Source of the DNA: DAIMZI01 sp036734025
Lineage (GTDB): Bacteria; Pseudomonadota; Alphaproteobacteria; Rhizobiales; Rhodomicrobiaceae
Direction of reading: 5' to 3'
Assembly (NCBI GenBank): GCA_036734025.1
Contig: DAIMZI010000017.1
Span: 1-50,361 of the forward strand
Length of the DNA stretch: 50,361 nucleotides
The notes under the pieces were generated by a model, which saw only the letters and a program-made list of their open reading frames with translations, made no database searches and had not been told where the DNA came from. Each line of letters starts with the position of its first letter. Position 1 is the first letter of the stretch. A program made the position numbers and the translations under genes. Below, in pieces: positions 1 through 8,190 of the stretch.

Positions 1-632
1 CCGCGCTCCAGCGCCGGGAAGATCTCGCCGCCGGGCAGCAGCTTCACGTCCACGCCGAGCGTCTGATAGACCTTGCCCGCCAGACCCGGGATGCGCATTT
101 TCAAACCGTCGAAATCGGCGACCGACTCGATCGGCTCGCGGAACCAGCCGGTCATCTGCACGCCGGTATTGCCCATGGGAAAGGCGATGAGGCCGAGCGG
201 CTTGTAAAGCTCGTGCCAGAGTTCGATGCCGCCCGCGTGATACAGCCACGCCGACATGCCCTGAAAGTTCAGGCCGAACGGCACAGTGGTGAAATATTGG
301 GCAGCCGGCAGCTTGCCCGCCCAGAAATAGGCGTTCGCCGCATTCATCTCGACTGTCCCGGCCTGCACCGCATCGAAGCCTTCAAGAGCGGGGATCAACT
401 CGCCGGCGGCAAAGTGCTGAATCTTGAGCCGGCCCGCCGACATGGCCTCGACCTTCTGGCAGAAATCGGTCGGGCTGCCCGGCCCCACGGCATAGAAGGG
501 GGCGCCGGCGGGATAGGCGTTGGTCATCTTGAGGCTGAAGGTCTCTTGCGCGCGCAGCACGCTGGGTGCGGCCACGGTGGCGCCTGCCGCACTCACCATC
601 CCAGCCGATTTCAGAAAGTCGCGTCGTTTCAT
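1..632 (-). CDS. TRAP transporter solute-binding protein, DctP/TAXI-like (3' end missing)
   Basis: Periplasmic binding subunit of a TRAP (tripartite ATP-independent periplasmic) carboxylate-type importer; only the first 210 codons lie in the window. The N-terminus MKRRDFLKSAG is a twin-arginine (Tat) signal followed by a hydrophobic stretch and an ARAQE-type cleavage region (APSVLRAQE), as is usual for the alphaproteobacterial members. The mature part has the family's opening beta strand and Gly/Pro-rich loop (TNAYPAGAPFYAVGPG). A strong Shine-Dalgarno, AAGGAG, sits 10 bases before the ATG at 632 on the minus strand. It is divergent from the GntR regulator at 937 and shares a 304-base intergenic region with paired operator-like palindromes, so I infer control by that regulator. 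The membrane subunits (DctQ, DctM) would lie beyond the left edge. Ligand unknown. Confidence 0.85.
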   Translation of the reverse strand, partial: MKRRDFLKSAGMVSAAGATVAAPSVLRAQETFSLKMTNAYPAGAPFYAVGPGSPTDFCQKVEAMSAGRLKIQHFAAGELIPALEGFDAVQAGTVEMNAANAYFWAGKLPAAQYFTTVPFGLNFQGMSAWLYHAGGIELWHELYKPLGLIAFPMGNTGVQMTGWFREPIESVADFDGLKMRIPGLAGKVYQTLGVDVKLLPGGEIFPALER

Positions 633-743
633 GATGCACTACTCCTTGTCAAAGACTGGAAGCTTGCACCGCAAGGGTCGTGCCAAATCGGTTTGCGCTT
701 AATTTCCCCGGGATTTTCGGTGCGCACAGCCGAAAAGCCGCAC

Positions 744-808
744 GATTGTGCACAAACTTTATCTTTTGCTGGAAAATCATGCACAATCGGTTGATGGGGG
801 GTGATCAC
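744..808. promoter_or_regulatory. Two-site operator between the TRAP gene and the GntR regulator
   Basis: The perfect 10-base palindrome TTGTGCACAA lies at 746-755. A second, degenerate copy, TCATGCACAA, lies at 777-786, its centre 31 bases (about three helical turns) away. Seen as a pair, GATTGTGC (744-751) is the exact inverse of GCACAATC (781-788). A further palindrome, GTGATCAC, sits at 801-808. GntR/FadR-type regulators usually bind short TNGTNNNACNA-like palindromes, so these sites between the two divergent genes are the natural operator. Binding is inferred. Confidence 0.6.
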
Positions 809-936
809 AGTTTGCAGTGTAAAATCCGCGTGGCTTGTGAGAAACTCTTGCAAGACATTAAAAGTTACAGTTTTCCGCTGAGCCAGGACAGATTCGGGCA
901 GGACTGACTGTAATAAATCACACCTTTGGAGACGAC

Positions 937-1692
937 ATGCCGGACCCTGCCAATAAGGCTACTCGCGCACACGCTGTCCGCGCCAGACTGGAGGAAGACA
1001 TTGTCATGGGTCTGCTGATGCCCGGCACCCGCCTCGATGAAAAGACGATAGCGGAAAGATTCGACATCTCGCGCACACCCGTCAGGGAGGCGCTGCAACA
1101 GCTCGTATCAACCGGCCTTGCCGTTCGCCAGCCCTATCGCGGCGTCGTGGTCGCGCAAATCTCGCACGAACGGCTCGACGCACTGTTCGAGGCCATGGCC
1201 GAGATCGAGGCAATCTGCGGGCGCATGGCATCCCAGCGCATGACGACGTCTGAGCGCGCTGAACTGATGCGCCTGCATGAAGAGCTCGCCGCGGCATCCA
1301 CCGAGCACAGCAAGCCCGGCTATGAACGCCTCAATGAGGCATTTCACGAGGTGCTCTATCGCGGCGCCCACAATGAAGTCCTGTTTGAACTGGCCCAGTC
1401 GATCCGCCGCCAGCTTTCACCCTATCGGCGCTATCAGTTCCACGATCCTGAACGTATCCGCACATCGTTCAGGGAGCATGAGGCGATCCTGCAGGCGATC
1501 ATCGAGCGCAACGCGGATGCTGCGGAAAACCATCTGCGCAAACATCTGATGAGCGCGGCGGCGGCCTCGATCCAGCGGCTTCGCGAGCGCTCGGACCAGA
1601 GCGAAAAGCTGGCTGGCTCGAAGCCGATGCGCGCTGACAAGGTCACGTTGCGCGAAGTGAAAACGGGCACGACCGGGCGCCGTCACGAGTGA
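937..1692 (+). CDS. GntR-family (FCD-type) transcriptional regulator
   Basis: DNA-binding ligand-responsive regulator of 251 residues. Residues about 10-75 form the GntR winged helix-turn-helix, with the hallmark segment DISRTPVREALQQL followed by a wing ending in VVV. Residues about 85-215 match the all-helical FCD effector domain, which usually binds a metal and a carboxylate; E, H and D/H-rich helices such as FHEVLYRGAHNEVL and SFREHEAIL carry the typical residues. The tail after residue 220 is basic and probably disordered. The start ATG follows a GGAGAC ribosome site. Divergent from the TRAP binding-protein gene, which makes that transporter its likely target and the transported organic acid its likely inducer (inference). 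Confidence 0.9.
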   Translation: MPDPANKATRAHAVRARLEEDIVMGLLMPGTRLDEKTIAERFDISRTPVREALQQLVSTGLAVRQPYRGVVVAQISHERLDALFEAMAEIEAICGRMASQRMTTSERAELMRLHEELAAASTEHSKPGYERLNEAFHEVLYRGAHNEVLFELAQSIRRQLSPYRRYQFHDPERIRTSFREHEAILQAIIERNADAAENHLRKHLMSAAAASIQRLRERSDQSEKLAGSKPMRADKVTLREVKTGTTGRRHE

Positions 1693-1760
1693 TCCCGCTG
1701 AAGCCAGACCGCTTGAGATCAATCGGCGACGCCCGGCGCTGTATCAGCCTGTCTATGGCC

Positions 1761-2006
1761 TCAGCAACCGTGCCAGCGCATGCAGCGGCGATAGCGCCAG
1801 GTGCCAAAGCCCCAGCGATAGGCGCAGGTGCGCCGCCAATGACCGCACCGGCTGGCTGGATGATAGGCTTTCTGGCTGAGCGAAGGCACCAACAACTCCA
1901 GACCAGCAAGATTGGGTGAGGGCACAGGTGCTGCCTGGGCGCTGAACGGCAGTGTCAGGGCAAACACGGCAGCGGCGGCAAAGGTCTTCAATGAAGAATT
2001 TATCAC
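1761..2006 (-). CDS. Small secreted Arg/Cys/aromatic-rich protein
   Basis: Protein of 81 residues, unknown function. I start it at the GTG at 2006 because GCGAGGAG lies 8 bases upstream and the following residues make a clean Sec signal peptide (VINSSLKTFAAAAVFALTLPFSAQAA). The mature part is about 55 residues and ends in a dense Arg/Trp/Tyr/Cys tail (RWGFGTWRYRRCMRWHGC). Short exported proteins ending in similar Trp/Tyr/Arg/Cys-rich stretches are common in Hyphomicrobiales, but I know of no assigned role. Longer readings that begin at 2120 would put the signal peptide inside the protein, so they are less likely. It sits alone, convergent with the GntR gene. Confidence 0.6.
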   Translation of the reverse strand: MINSSLKTFAAAAVFALTLPFSAQAAPVPSPNLAGLELLVPSLSQKAYHPASRCGHWRRTCAYRWGFGTWRYRRCMRWHGC

Positions 2007-2262
2007 GGCAGGGACTCCTCGCAATATTTCCTCGGCATCCGTGTTTACGAGCCGCGCCGGGAAATCCGTCGCACTTTTTTTGTTTCGTCCGCGGGCCCCG
2101 GCCTCGGCGACGTGCCGCACGCAACTTTGAGAATTGCCCGCTCGACTGTCATTGTGCCTTCACGCATGACTGTTTAGATAATTGGCGCTCAGAGCAGCTT
2201 ACTGAACCGGCGGTCATCGCACCGCCAACGAAGTCCGCCATGCCAAAACGCCGGAGCCCATC

Positions 2263-3036
2263 ATGCTGACATCTGAAGTGCTCGGCGCGCATGCGGGCAT
2301 CCGTCACGGTTTCTTCACGCGCCAGGGCGGCGTTTCGCAAGGCATTTATGCCAGCCTCAATTGCGGCTATGGATCGAGCGATGAGCGTGCGAATGTCGCG
2401 GAAAATCGCGCCCGCGTCGCCACCGGGCTGGGGGCCGCTGCGTCCAGCCTGATCACCCCGCGCCAGGCCCACACCTCCCACGCCGTCATCGCCAACGAGC
2501 CATGGACACCAGAGCAGGCGCCCGAGGCCGATGCCGTCATCACTGCCGTGCCCGGACTGGCCGTGGGCGTGCTGGCCGCCGATTGCGCTCCCGTGCTGCT
2601 CGCCGATGAAACCGCGGGCGTTGTCGGCGCGGTACATGCGGGATGGCGCGGCGCCAGGGGCGGGATCATCCAGTCAGCCATTGCCCGAATGGTGGAGCTT
2701 GGTGCCAGCCCCGGCGCGATAACGGCCTGTGTCGGCCCGACCATCTCCGCCGCCGTCTATGAGGTCGGCGACGAGTTCCGCGCTGACTTCCTGAGACAAT
2801 CGCCGGGCAATGAAGCCCTGTTTCATGTGCCGCCGGGCAAGACGAGGCCACATTTCGATCTGCCCGCTTATGTCATGAAGCAATTGCACGAAGCCGGCGT
2901 CGGCCAATCGCAATGCCTCGATATGTGTACGCTGGGAAACGAATCGCTGTTCTTCAGCTATCGCCGCGCCCGCGCTCAGGGATATGACGATTACGGCCGC
3001 CAAATTTCCGCCATCCTTATTGCTTCATGTGGATAA
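2263..3036 (+). CDS. pgeF: PgeF/YfiH-family purine nucleoside phosphorylase (laccase-domain protein)
   Basis: 257-residue member of the YfiH/PgeF family (Cu-oxidase_4), close to the usual 240-260 length. Family members were long called polyphenol oxidases but act as purine nucleoside phosphorylase/adenosine deaminase and are needed for clean peptidoglycan synthesis. Signature segments: HGFFTRQGGVS near residue 15, RQAHT near 68 (metal His), ADCAPVLLAD near 107 (metal Cys), and VGAVHAGWRGARGG near 128 (metal His). The start ATG has GGAG 8 bases upstream. The order pgeF, lipoprotein, prs recurs in many Hyphomicrobiales genomes, where lgt and a methyltransferase often precede it; those two are absent here. 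Confidence 0.9.
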   Translation: MLTSEVLGAHAGIRHGFFTRQGGVSQGIYASLNCGYGSSDERANVAENRARVATGLGAAASSLITPRQAHTSHAVIANEPWTPEQAPEADAVITAVPGLAVGVLAADCAPVLLADETAGVVGAVHAGWRGARGGIIQSAIARMVELGASPGAITACVGPTISAAVYEVGDEFRADFLRQSPGNEALFHVPPGKTRPHFDLPAYVMKQLHEAGVGQSQCLDMCTLGNESLFFSYRRARAQGYDDYGRQISAILIASCG

Positions 3037-3148
3037 CATGCGGTGGTTTGTGTGCCTGGGTCAAAGATCTGTTGATCGTCGCGAAAGTGCCTGCCCGGTA
3101 CATGGACGCCAGCCCTGATCAACGTTAGAGCTTCGAGGGATCGCTCGT

Positions 3149-3181
3149 GCAATGCTCTGGTTTGGAGTGACGCAGCATTGC
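3149..3181 (+). promoter_or_regulatory. Inverted repeat in the leader of the lipoprotein gene
   Basis: A perfect 8-base inverted repeat, GCAATGCT (3149-3156) and AGCATTGC (3174-3181), with a 17-base loop. It lies between pgeF and the lipoprotein start at 3221. No T-run follows, so it is not a clear intrinsic terminator; it could be a leader hairpin or an operator. Confidence 0.35.
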
Positions 3182-3220
3182 GGTGCTCTATGCAATCAGG
3201 GAAACGAAGGAGTGACACCC

Positions 3221-4237
3221 GTGACGCGCGCGACATCCGCACATAAGCCACGCGCCATTAGCCGCGCCGTGCTGCTGCTCCCCATCATGGCGCTGACGGC
3301 GCTGTTTGCGGCTTGCTCATCTTCAACGCAACAAAGCGAGGTTTCCACCGAACTGACCGGGCCGGCCGCGCCGGTCTCGACCGCATCTGTCGCATTTGCC
3401 CCTGTGGCGGCCCCGGGGTCGGTCTCCAGCCGGCTGGGCAGCATGCTCAGCGCGCAGGCCGAACAGCAGAGCCTGAACGTCAGCGACGAGAAATCCGCCG
3501 ACTACACCGTACGCGGCTACCTGGTTGCGGCGGAGGAGAGCGAAGGAACCAAGGTGTCCTACATCTGGGACATCACCAACAAGGCCGGCAAACGCGCCCA
3601 GCGTTTTTCAGGCGAGGAAATGGTTGCCAAGCGCGTGAGCGGCGATCCGTGGGCCGCGGTTGACGATGAAGCCATGCGCAAGATAGCGGCATCGACCATT
3701 CAGCGAATTGCGGGCTGGCTGCCGCGTGAAAGCGCGCCGGCGCAAGTCGCGACCACAGGCAGCCTGACGCCGCCGGCCAGCACCGCAACGCCGCAGCGCG
3801 CCAGCCTGGCGAGCGCCTCTTCCGCGAGTACCCGGTCTGCACGCACCGCCTCCGCAAGCACGTCATCCGCTCCTGCAAAGGTCGTGGTGGCGGTTCCTGA
3901 AATCTCTGGCGCGCCCGGCGATGGCGGCACCGCACTGCCCGATGCCATGCGCCGGCATCTGCGCGAACGAGGCATCGAGTTGACCGAGACGCCTGCTTCA
4001 GGCACTTATGTCGTGCGCGGGACGGTCACGATGGGCAACACCGACTCCGGCAAGCAGCCGATCGAAATCCGCTGGGTTGTCCTCGATCCGCAAGGAAAGC
4101 CGCTGAAGAACGCAGTGGTCCAGCGCAACACGATCACACCAGGTTCGCTGAACGGCCCATGGGGGCGCGTCGCCGATCTCGCGGCCGGCGAAGCGGCCAA
4201 GGCAATCAGCGAGATTCTCCCCAAACCGACCAGCTGA
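3221..4237 (+). CDS. Conserved alphaproteobacterial lipoprotein
   Basis: 338-residue predicted outer- or inner-membrane lipoprotein with no assigned function. A basic N-terminus and hydrophobic segment run into the lipobox LFAAC, after which the cysteine would be lipidated. I choose the GTG at 3221 because GAAGGAG precedes it by 8 bases; the ORF is open upstream but lacks a better start. After a low-complexity linker come two similar-looking alpha/beta halves (about residues 85-190 and 225-335). Each has a YTVRGYL/YVVRGTV strand and a W-containing strand (IWDITNKAGK; IRWVVLDPQGK), suggesting an internal duplication. The halves are joined by a Ser/Thr/Ala-rich linker. It lies between pgeF and prs, a position kept in related genomes. 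Confidence 0.75.
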   Translation: MTRATSAHKPRAISRAVLLLPIMALTALFAACSSSTQQSEVSTELTGPAAPVSTASVAFAPVAAPGSVSSRLGSMLSAQAEQQSLNVSDEKSADYTVRGYLVAAEESEGTKVSYIWDITNKAGKRAQRFSGEEMVAKRVSGDPWAAVDDEAMRKIAASTIQRIAGWLPRESAPAQVATTGSLTPPASTATPQRASLASASSASTRSARTASASTSSAPAKVVVAVPEISGAPGDGGTALPDAMRRHLRERGIELTETPASGTYVVRGTVTMGNTDSGKQPIEIRWVVLDPQGKPLKNAVVQRNTITPGSLNGPWGRVADLAAGEAAKAISEILPKPTS

Positions 4238-4360
4238 CAATCGTCCGGGCTGGGCGAAAACCGGCACAACTGGTTTACACCTGCAGAACGGGCTGCTAAA
4301 TGCTGGCCCGTCCCTTTGATGTGCAGGCAATCGGCGCCGCGCTTTACCGGAGCCAAAAGA

Positions 4361-5293
4361 ATGAAACTGGTTGCGGGCAACAGCAATCTGCCTCTTTCTC
4401 AGAATATTTCCGCATATCTGGATACGCCACTGACGAATTGTTCCGTCAAGCGCTTCGCGGACATGGAAATCTATGTCGAGATCCTCGAAAACGTCAGGGG
4501 CCAGGACACATTCGTCATCCAGTCGACCTCCTTTCCGGCCAATGACAACCTGCTCGAATTGCTGATCCTGATCGACGCCCTGCGCCGCGCATCGGCCCGG
4601 CGCATCACGGCTGTCGTGCCCTATTTCGGCTATGCCCGCCAGGACCGCAAGGTAACGCCGCGCACGCCGATCTCGGCCAAGCTCGTCGCCAACATGATCG
4701 TCCAGGCGGGCGCCGACCGTGTGCTCACCCTCGACCTGCACGCCGGGCAGATCCAGGGTTTCTTCGATATCCCCACCGACAATCTGTTTGCCGCGCCGGT
4801 GATGGTCCGCGATATCCGCGATCGCTTCGACGGCAATTCGATCACCGTCGTCTCTCCCGATGTCGGCGGTGTGGTGCGCGCACGCGGCCTCGCCAAACGC
4901 ATCGACGCGCCGCTGGCAATCGTCGACAAGCGCCGCGACCGGCCGGGCGATTCCGAGGTCATGAACGTCATCGGCGAGGTCAAGGACCGTGTGTGCATCA
5001 TCGTCGATGATATCGTCGATAGCGGCGGGACATTGTGCAACGGTGCCCAGGCGCTCCTCGACAAGGGGGCAGCGGAGGTCTACGGCTACATCACCCACGG
5101 CGTGCTCGCCGGCGGCGCGGTGGCGCGCATTCAGGCGTCATGTCTGAAAAAGCTCGTCATCACCGACTCCATCCTGCCGACCGATGCGGTGCGCTTCGCC
5201 AACAATATCGACATCTTGCCCATCGCGCCGCTGATCGGCGAGGCGATAGCGCGCACCGCTGGCGAAGAGTCCGTTTCCAGCCTGTTCGACTGA
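4361..5293 (+). CDS. prs: Ribose-phosphate pyrophosphokinase (PRPP synthase)
   Basis: Makes 5-phosphoribosyl-1-pyrophosphate from ribose 5-phosphate and ATP, feeding purine, pyrimidine, His, Trp and NAD synthesis; cytosolic hexamer. The 310-residue length is standard. Visible motifs: the ATP flexible-loop region VPYFGYARQDRK near residue 95, the metal-binding DLHAGQIQGFF near 128, and the PRPP loop CIIVDDIVDSGGT near 215. I start at the ATG at 4361 (MKLVAGNSN), which matches family N-termini; an in-frame ATG at 4316 would add 15 unrelated residues. The ribosome site is weak (GGAG 8 bases upstream). It is probably its own transcription unit. Confidence 0.97.
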   Translation: MKLVAGNSNLPLSQNISAYLDTPLTNCSVKRFADMEIYVEILENVRGQDTFVIQSTSFPANDNLLELLILIDALRRASARRITAVVPYFGYARQDRKVTPRTPISAKLVANMIVQAGADRVLTLDLHAGQIQGFFDIPTDNLFAAPVMVRDIRDRFDGNSITVVSPDVGGVVRARGLAKRIDAPLAIVDKRRDRPGDSEVMNVIGEVKDRVCIIVDDIVDSGGTLCNGAQALLDKGAAEVYGYITHGVLAGGAVARIQASCLKKLVITDSILPTDAVRFANNIDILPIAPLIGEAIARTAGEESVSSLFD

Positions 5294-5365
5294 TGCGGCG
5301 CGCCAGATCCACGCCCCGGTTGGCCGCGTAGCACTAAGGCCTGAGGCAAACGAGGTGCGAGCAAA

Positions 5366-6007
5366 TTGAAGATGATATGGATCGGTGTCGGGGCGTTGGC
5401 AGCCGTTGCCGTCATCGGCGCGGGGGCATGGATTTACATGACCAACAATGTGGAAACGCCGGATTACACGGTAATCACCAGCGAGGGTGATATCGAAATC
5501 CGTGACTATCCCGCCCTCGTCGTGGCCCAGGTGCGTCGTTCGGGAGACCGCAAGAGCGCGGTCAACCGGGGCTTCGGCCCGCTGGCCAATTACATTTTCG
5601 CCAAGGACCGCGCCGGACAGGACATCCCGATGACCGCCCCCGTAACCCAGCAGCGCGATGCCCGGATCGCGATGACCGCCCCCGTTACCCAGAGCGAGGC
5701 AAATGGCGAGTGGATCGTGCGCTTCATCATGCCGTCGGAATATCGGCTTGAGGACCTGCCCCGCCCGGCGGGCGAGGATGTCACGCTTGAAAGCGTCGCC
5801 CCCTCGCGCAGGGTGGCCATCCGCTTTTCCGGTGTCGCCGACGATGCCTTGATCGCTCGGAATGAGGACACTTTGCGGAGCTGGCTGGAAAGCCGCGGGA
5901 TCGAGCCGCTGGGCGCAGCGACCTATGCCTATTACAACGCGCCATTCACGCCGGGCTTCATGCGCCGCAACGAAGTGATGTTCGACATAGCTCCCGACGC
6001 ATCATGA
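5366..6007 (+). CDS. SOUL-family haem-binding-type protein, membrane-anchored
   Basis: 213-residue SOUL/HEBP domain protein with a single N-terminal membrane segment (about residues 4-24), so the domain should face the periplasm. The SOUL fold begins with YTVITSEGDIEIRDYPA. The twin repeats DIPMTAPVTQQ and IAMTAPVTQS near residues 88-110 are the family hallmark. The domain ends near LGAATYAYYNAPFTPGFMRRNEV. The family binds haem or other tetrapyrroles in eukaryotes; the bacterial role is not settled. The TTG at 5366 (MKMIW) has GAGGTG about 8 bases upstream, and the ATG two codons later is an alternative start. Unknown partners; convergent with the SIMPL gene. Confidence 0.85.
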   Translation: MKMIWIGVGALAAVAVIGAGAWIYMTNNVETPDYTVITSEGDIEIRDYPALVVAQVRRSGDRKSAVNRGFGPLANYIFAKDRAGQDIPMTAPVTQQRDARIAMTAPVTQSEANGEWIVRFIMPSEYRLEDLPRPAGEDVTLESVAPSRRVAIRFSGVADDALIARNEDTLRSWLESRGIEPLGAATYAYYNAPFTPGFMRRNEVMFDIAPDAS

Positions 6008-6115
6008 GAGCTCGTGACCGCTTGGCCTGTTCCGCCAAAGCCGTCGCCGAAAAGGCTTGATCTCCCGTTTTGTCGGACACTGGCGCACAACCGACATCCA
6101 GTCTCGCGCAGTGTC

Positions 6116-6853
6116 TCAGCCGCGATCGACCAGTTCCCACACCACTGTGATCTGCACCCGCAATTCGGTCTCGCCGGCCTCGATTGGAACATCAGCGGCA
6201 GCTTCGGTGCGCATCGCCCGGAACATCGGCCGTGGTCCCTGATCGGTGGTTTCTTCTTGCAGCTTCAGCACGCGGCCAAGGCTTACCCGGGCAGCATCGG
6301 CATAAAGCTCGGCCTTGCGTCGTGCATCGGCCATGGCCGCCTTGCGCGCATCATCCATGAGCTGCGCCGGCTCACTGACCGAAAAGCTTATGCCGCCAAT
6401 CTGATTTGCCCCAAGCGTCACGACGGTATCGAGGACTTCGCCCAGCCGGCTTATGTCGCGCACCGTGATGCTGAGCGAATTGACAACGCGGTAGCCCGAA
6501 ATGACCGATGGGCGACCATCCTTGAAATGCTGATATTGCGGGTGCACGGCGAAGTTCGTGGTCTGGATATCACGCTCCTCGACGCCCTTGCCCTTGAGTT
6601 CAGCCACGACATTGGTCATGGACGCGGTATTTTCATCGAGGGCGCCGCGCGCGGTTTCGGCCTCGCTCACGACGCCGATCGAGATATGCGCCATATCCGG
6701 CCTCGCCTTGATGGTCCCCACGGCGCTGAGGCTCAATGTCCGGTTTTCCATCGCGTTTGCGCTATCCGCCTTCACACTCATATCTCCCTGAGCCATGCTC
6801 ATGATGAGGCCAGCGATGAGCACGCAATAAAGCCACGAACGGTTGATGGTCAT
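6116..6853 (-). CDS. SIMPL (DUF541) domain periplasmic protein
   Basis: 245-residue exported protein. The N-terminus (MTINRSWLYCVLIAGLIMSMAQG) is a signal peptide. The rest is a single SIMPL/DUF541 domain: LSLSAVGTIKARPDMAHISIGV at the start, the QTTNFAVHPQY strand in the middle, and ARKAAMADARRKAELYA, the most conserved helix, near residue 170. The family includes BP26 of Brucella and YggE of E. coli, linked to oxidative-stress tolerance and oligomeric ring assemblies; the biochemical role is not fixed. I start at the ATG at 6853, which has AAGGA 8 bases upstream; longer in-frame starts lack that and would bury the signal peptide. Divergent from the tRNA gene at 6978. Confidence 0.9.
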   Translation of the reverse strand: MTINRSWLYCVLIAGLIMSMAQGDMSVKADSANAMENRTLSLSAVGTIKARPDMAHISIGVVSEAETARGALDENTASMTNVVAELKGKGVEERDIQTTNFAVHPQYQHFKDGRPSVISGYRVVNSLSITVRDISRLGEVLDTVVTLGANQIGGISFSVSEPAQLMDDARKAAMADARRKAELYADAARVSLGRVLKLQEETTDQGPRPMFRAMRTEAAADVPIEAGETELRVQITVVWELVDRG

Positions 6854-6977
6854 GAGGTCCTTCCAGATCTGATGTTGCCGGGGCAGCTTTGCAGGCGATA
6901 AATTGCATGCGCCGAGCAAGCTTTGCATCTTTAGCGCATAGGCCAAAATTGCTATAGAGTCGAGTTTCCTCGTGCTC

Positions 6978-7054
6978 GGGCCCGTAGCTCAATTGGTTAG
7001 AGCCGACGGCTCATAACCGTCTGGTTGCAGGTTCGAGTCCTGCCGGGCCCACCA
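6978..7054 (+). tRNA. tRNA with anticodon CAT (tRNA-Met or tRNA-Ile2)
   Basis: A complete 77-base cloverleaf with encoded CCA. The acceptor stem is GGGCCCG pairing with CGGGCCC, with D-arm, anticodon stem GACGG/CCGTC, loop CTCATAA, and T-arm GCAGG-TTCGAGT-CCTGC. The anticodon CAT fits elongator Met, or Ile2 if the cytosine is changed to lysidine by TilS. The acceptor stem lacks the unpaired first base of initiator tRNA and the anticodon stem lacks the three G-C pairs of an initiator, so it is not tRNA-fMet. I cannot separate Met from Ile2 by eye with confidence. Confidence 0.95.
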
Positions 7055-7209
7055 CCTTTACTTCCGGCAAATCAACAGGTCAGAAGGCCGGGAAGAGCAA
7101 AAACCGGACACGTCCGCGACTTGGACCAGCCGTTCATGCCCATCCTTGACGGCCGAAGCGACACCGCTGCCTGGGGTGCTGCTCGGCGTCGTGTCATCGG
7201 CGGTTCGGT

Positions 7210-8190
7210 TCACTCATCGGATCTAGCCAAGGAGCGCTGCGGCACCATGATGCGCGGCACGGCCCAGAGATAGGCGAGCATCCCGAACAACTCGACCAGC
7301 GACTGGAACACGATCACGACGACGGCGGTCTGCCACTGTGGCGAGAGCGCCAGCGCCAGCGGCAGCACCACAAACGAATTGCGCGTTCCGAGGCTGAATA
7401 TCAGGGTGCGGGCGGCGCGCGGCGGCAGGTCGAACAGGCGCGCCGTGGCGATGCCGATGATGGCTGCGGAGAGCAAAAAGCCGATGAACACGCCGAGCAC
7501 ATGACCCAGCACCGGCAGGGCGTCGAAGACGGCATGAACCTGCGCGGCGGCGATCAGGAACACGACAAGGGCCAAGAGCGGCACCGGCAGGAGACCGAGC
7601 CGCGCCACGAAGCGCTCCCGACCGGCACGCCGCTCCGCCCACCGTTCGGTGAGCCAGGCTGCGAGAAGCGGCAGGACGATCAGCGTCACGAACACAGCCG
7701 CGATCCTATCCGCCGCCAGTATCTCGAAGAAGGCGTCGCCCATGAACAGCCAGAGATAGACCGGCAGAAGCGCGATCTGAACCAGCAGGTTGATCGGCGC
7801 GGCGGCGATGGCGCGGCCCGTATCTCCGCCCCCGAGATGGGTGAAGGTGATGAACCAGTCCGTGCAGGGAACGAGCAGCACAAGCAGCACGCCGAGCCGG
7901 ATGGCGGGATCATCCGGCAGGAACGTGAGCAGACCCCACACAGCGAGCGGCACGAAGACAAAGTTGCCGCTCAGCTGTGCGCCCATGAAGCGGCGGTCGC
8001 TGAACGCCTCCGGCAGGTGGATCAACGGTACCTGCGCAAATGTGGCATAGAGGAGAATGCCGAGCACGGGCCAAAGGATCGTCTCGAACAGCGGGGCGAG
8101 CACCGGCGCGGCCGTGCCGGCAGCAAGGCCGATGAGAATGGCGGCCAGATAGATCCAGACCTGGTGGCGCTCGATGCGTTCATGGTTCAT
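7210..8190 (-). CDS. BASS-superfamily permease, arsenite-efflux (ACR3)-like
   Basis: 326-residue integral membrane protein with about ten predicted transmembrane segments, in the bile acid/arsenite transporter (BASS) superfamily. The segment LLVLLVPCTDWFITF near residue 105 matches the conserved PCT motif of ACR3-like carriers, whose cysteine is needed for arsenite transport. SLGTRNSFVVLPLALAL near residue 265 matches the second discontinuous-helix motif. The level of match supports the superfamily more than arsenite itself; no arsR, arsC or other arsenic gene is nearby. Its ATG overlaps the stop of a small upstream ORF by four bases (ATGA), suggesting coupling. Alternative: transporter of another organic or inorganic anion. 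Confidence 0.75.
   Translation of the reverse strand: MNHERIERHQVWIYLAAILIGLAAGTAAPVLAPLFETILWPVLGILLYATFAQVPLIHLPEAFSDRRFMGAQLSGNFVFVPLAVWGLLTFLPDDPAIRLGVLLVLLVPCTDWFITFTHLGGGDTGRAIAAAPINLLVQIALLPVYLWLFMGDAFFEILAADRIAAVFVTLIVLPLLAAWLTERWAERRAGRERFVARLGLLPVPLLALVVFLIAAAQVHAVFDALPVLGHVLGVFIGFLLSAAIIGIATARLFDLPPRAARTLIFSLGTRNSFVVLPLALALSPQWQTAVVVIVFQSLVELFGMLAYLWAVPRIMVPQRSLARSDE

Noticed and set aside
3071..3123. GTTGATC/GATCAAC inverted repeat after pgeF
   Set aside because: Arms are 39 bases apart and seven bases long, expected by chance at this scale.
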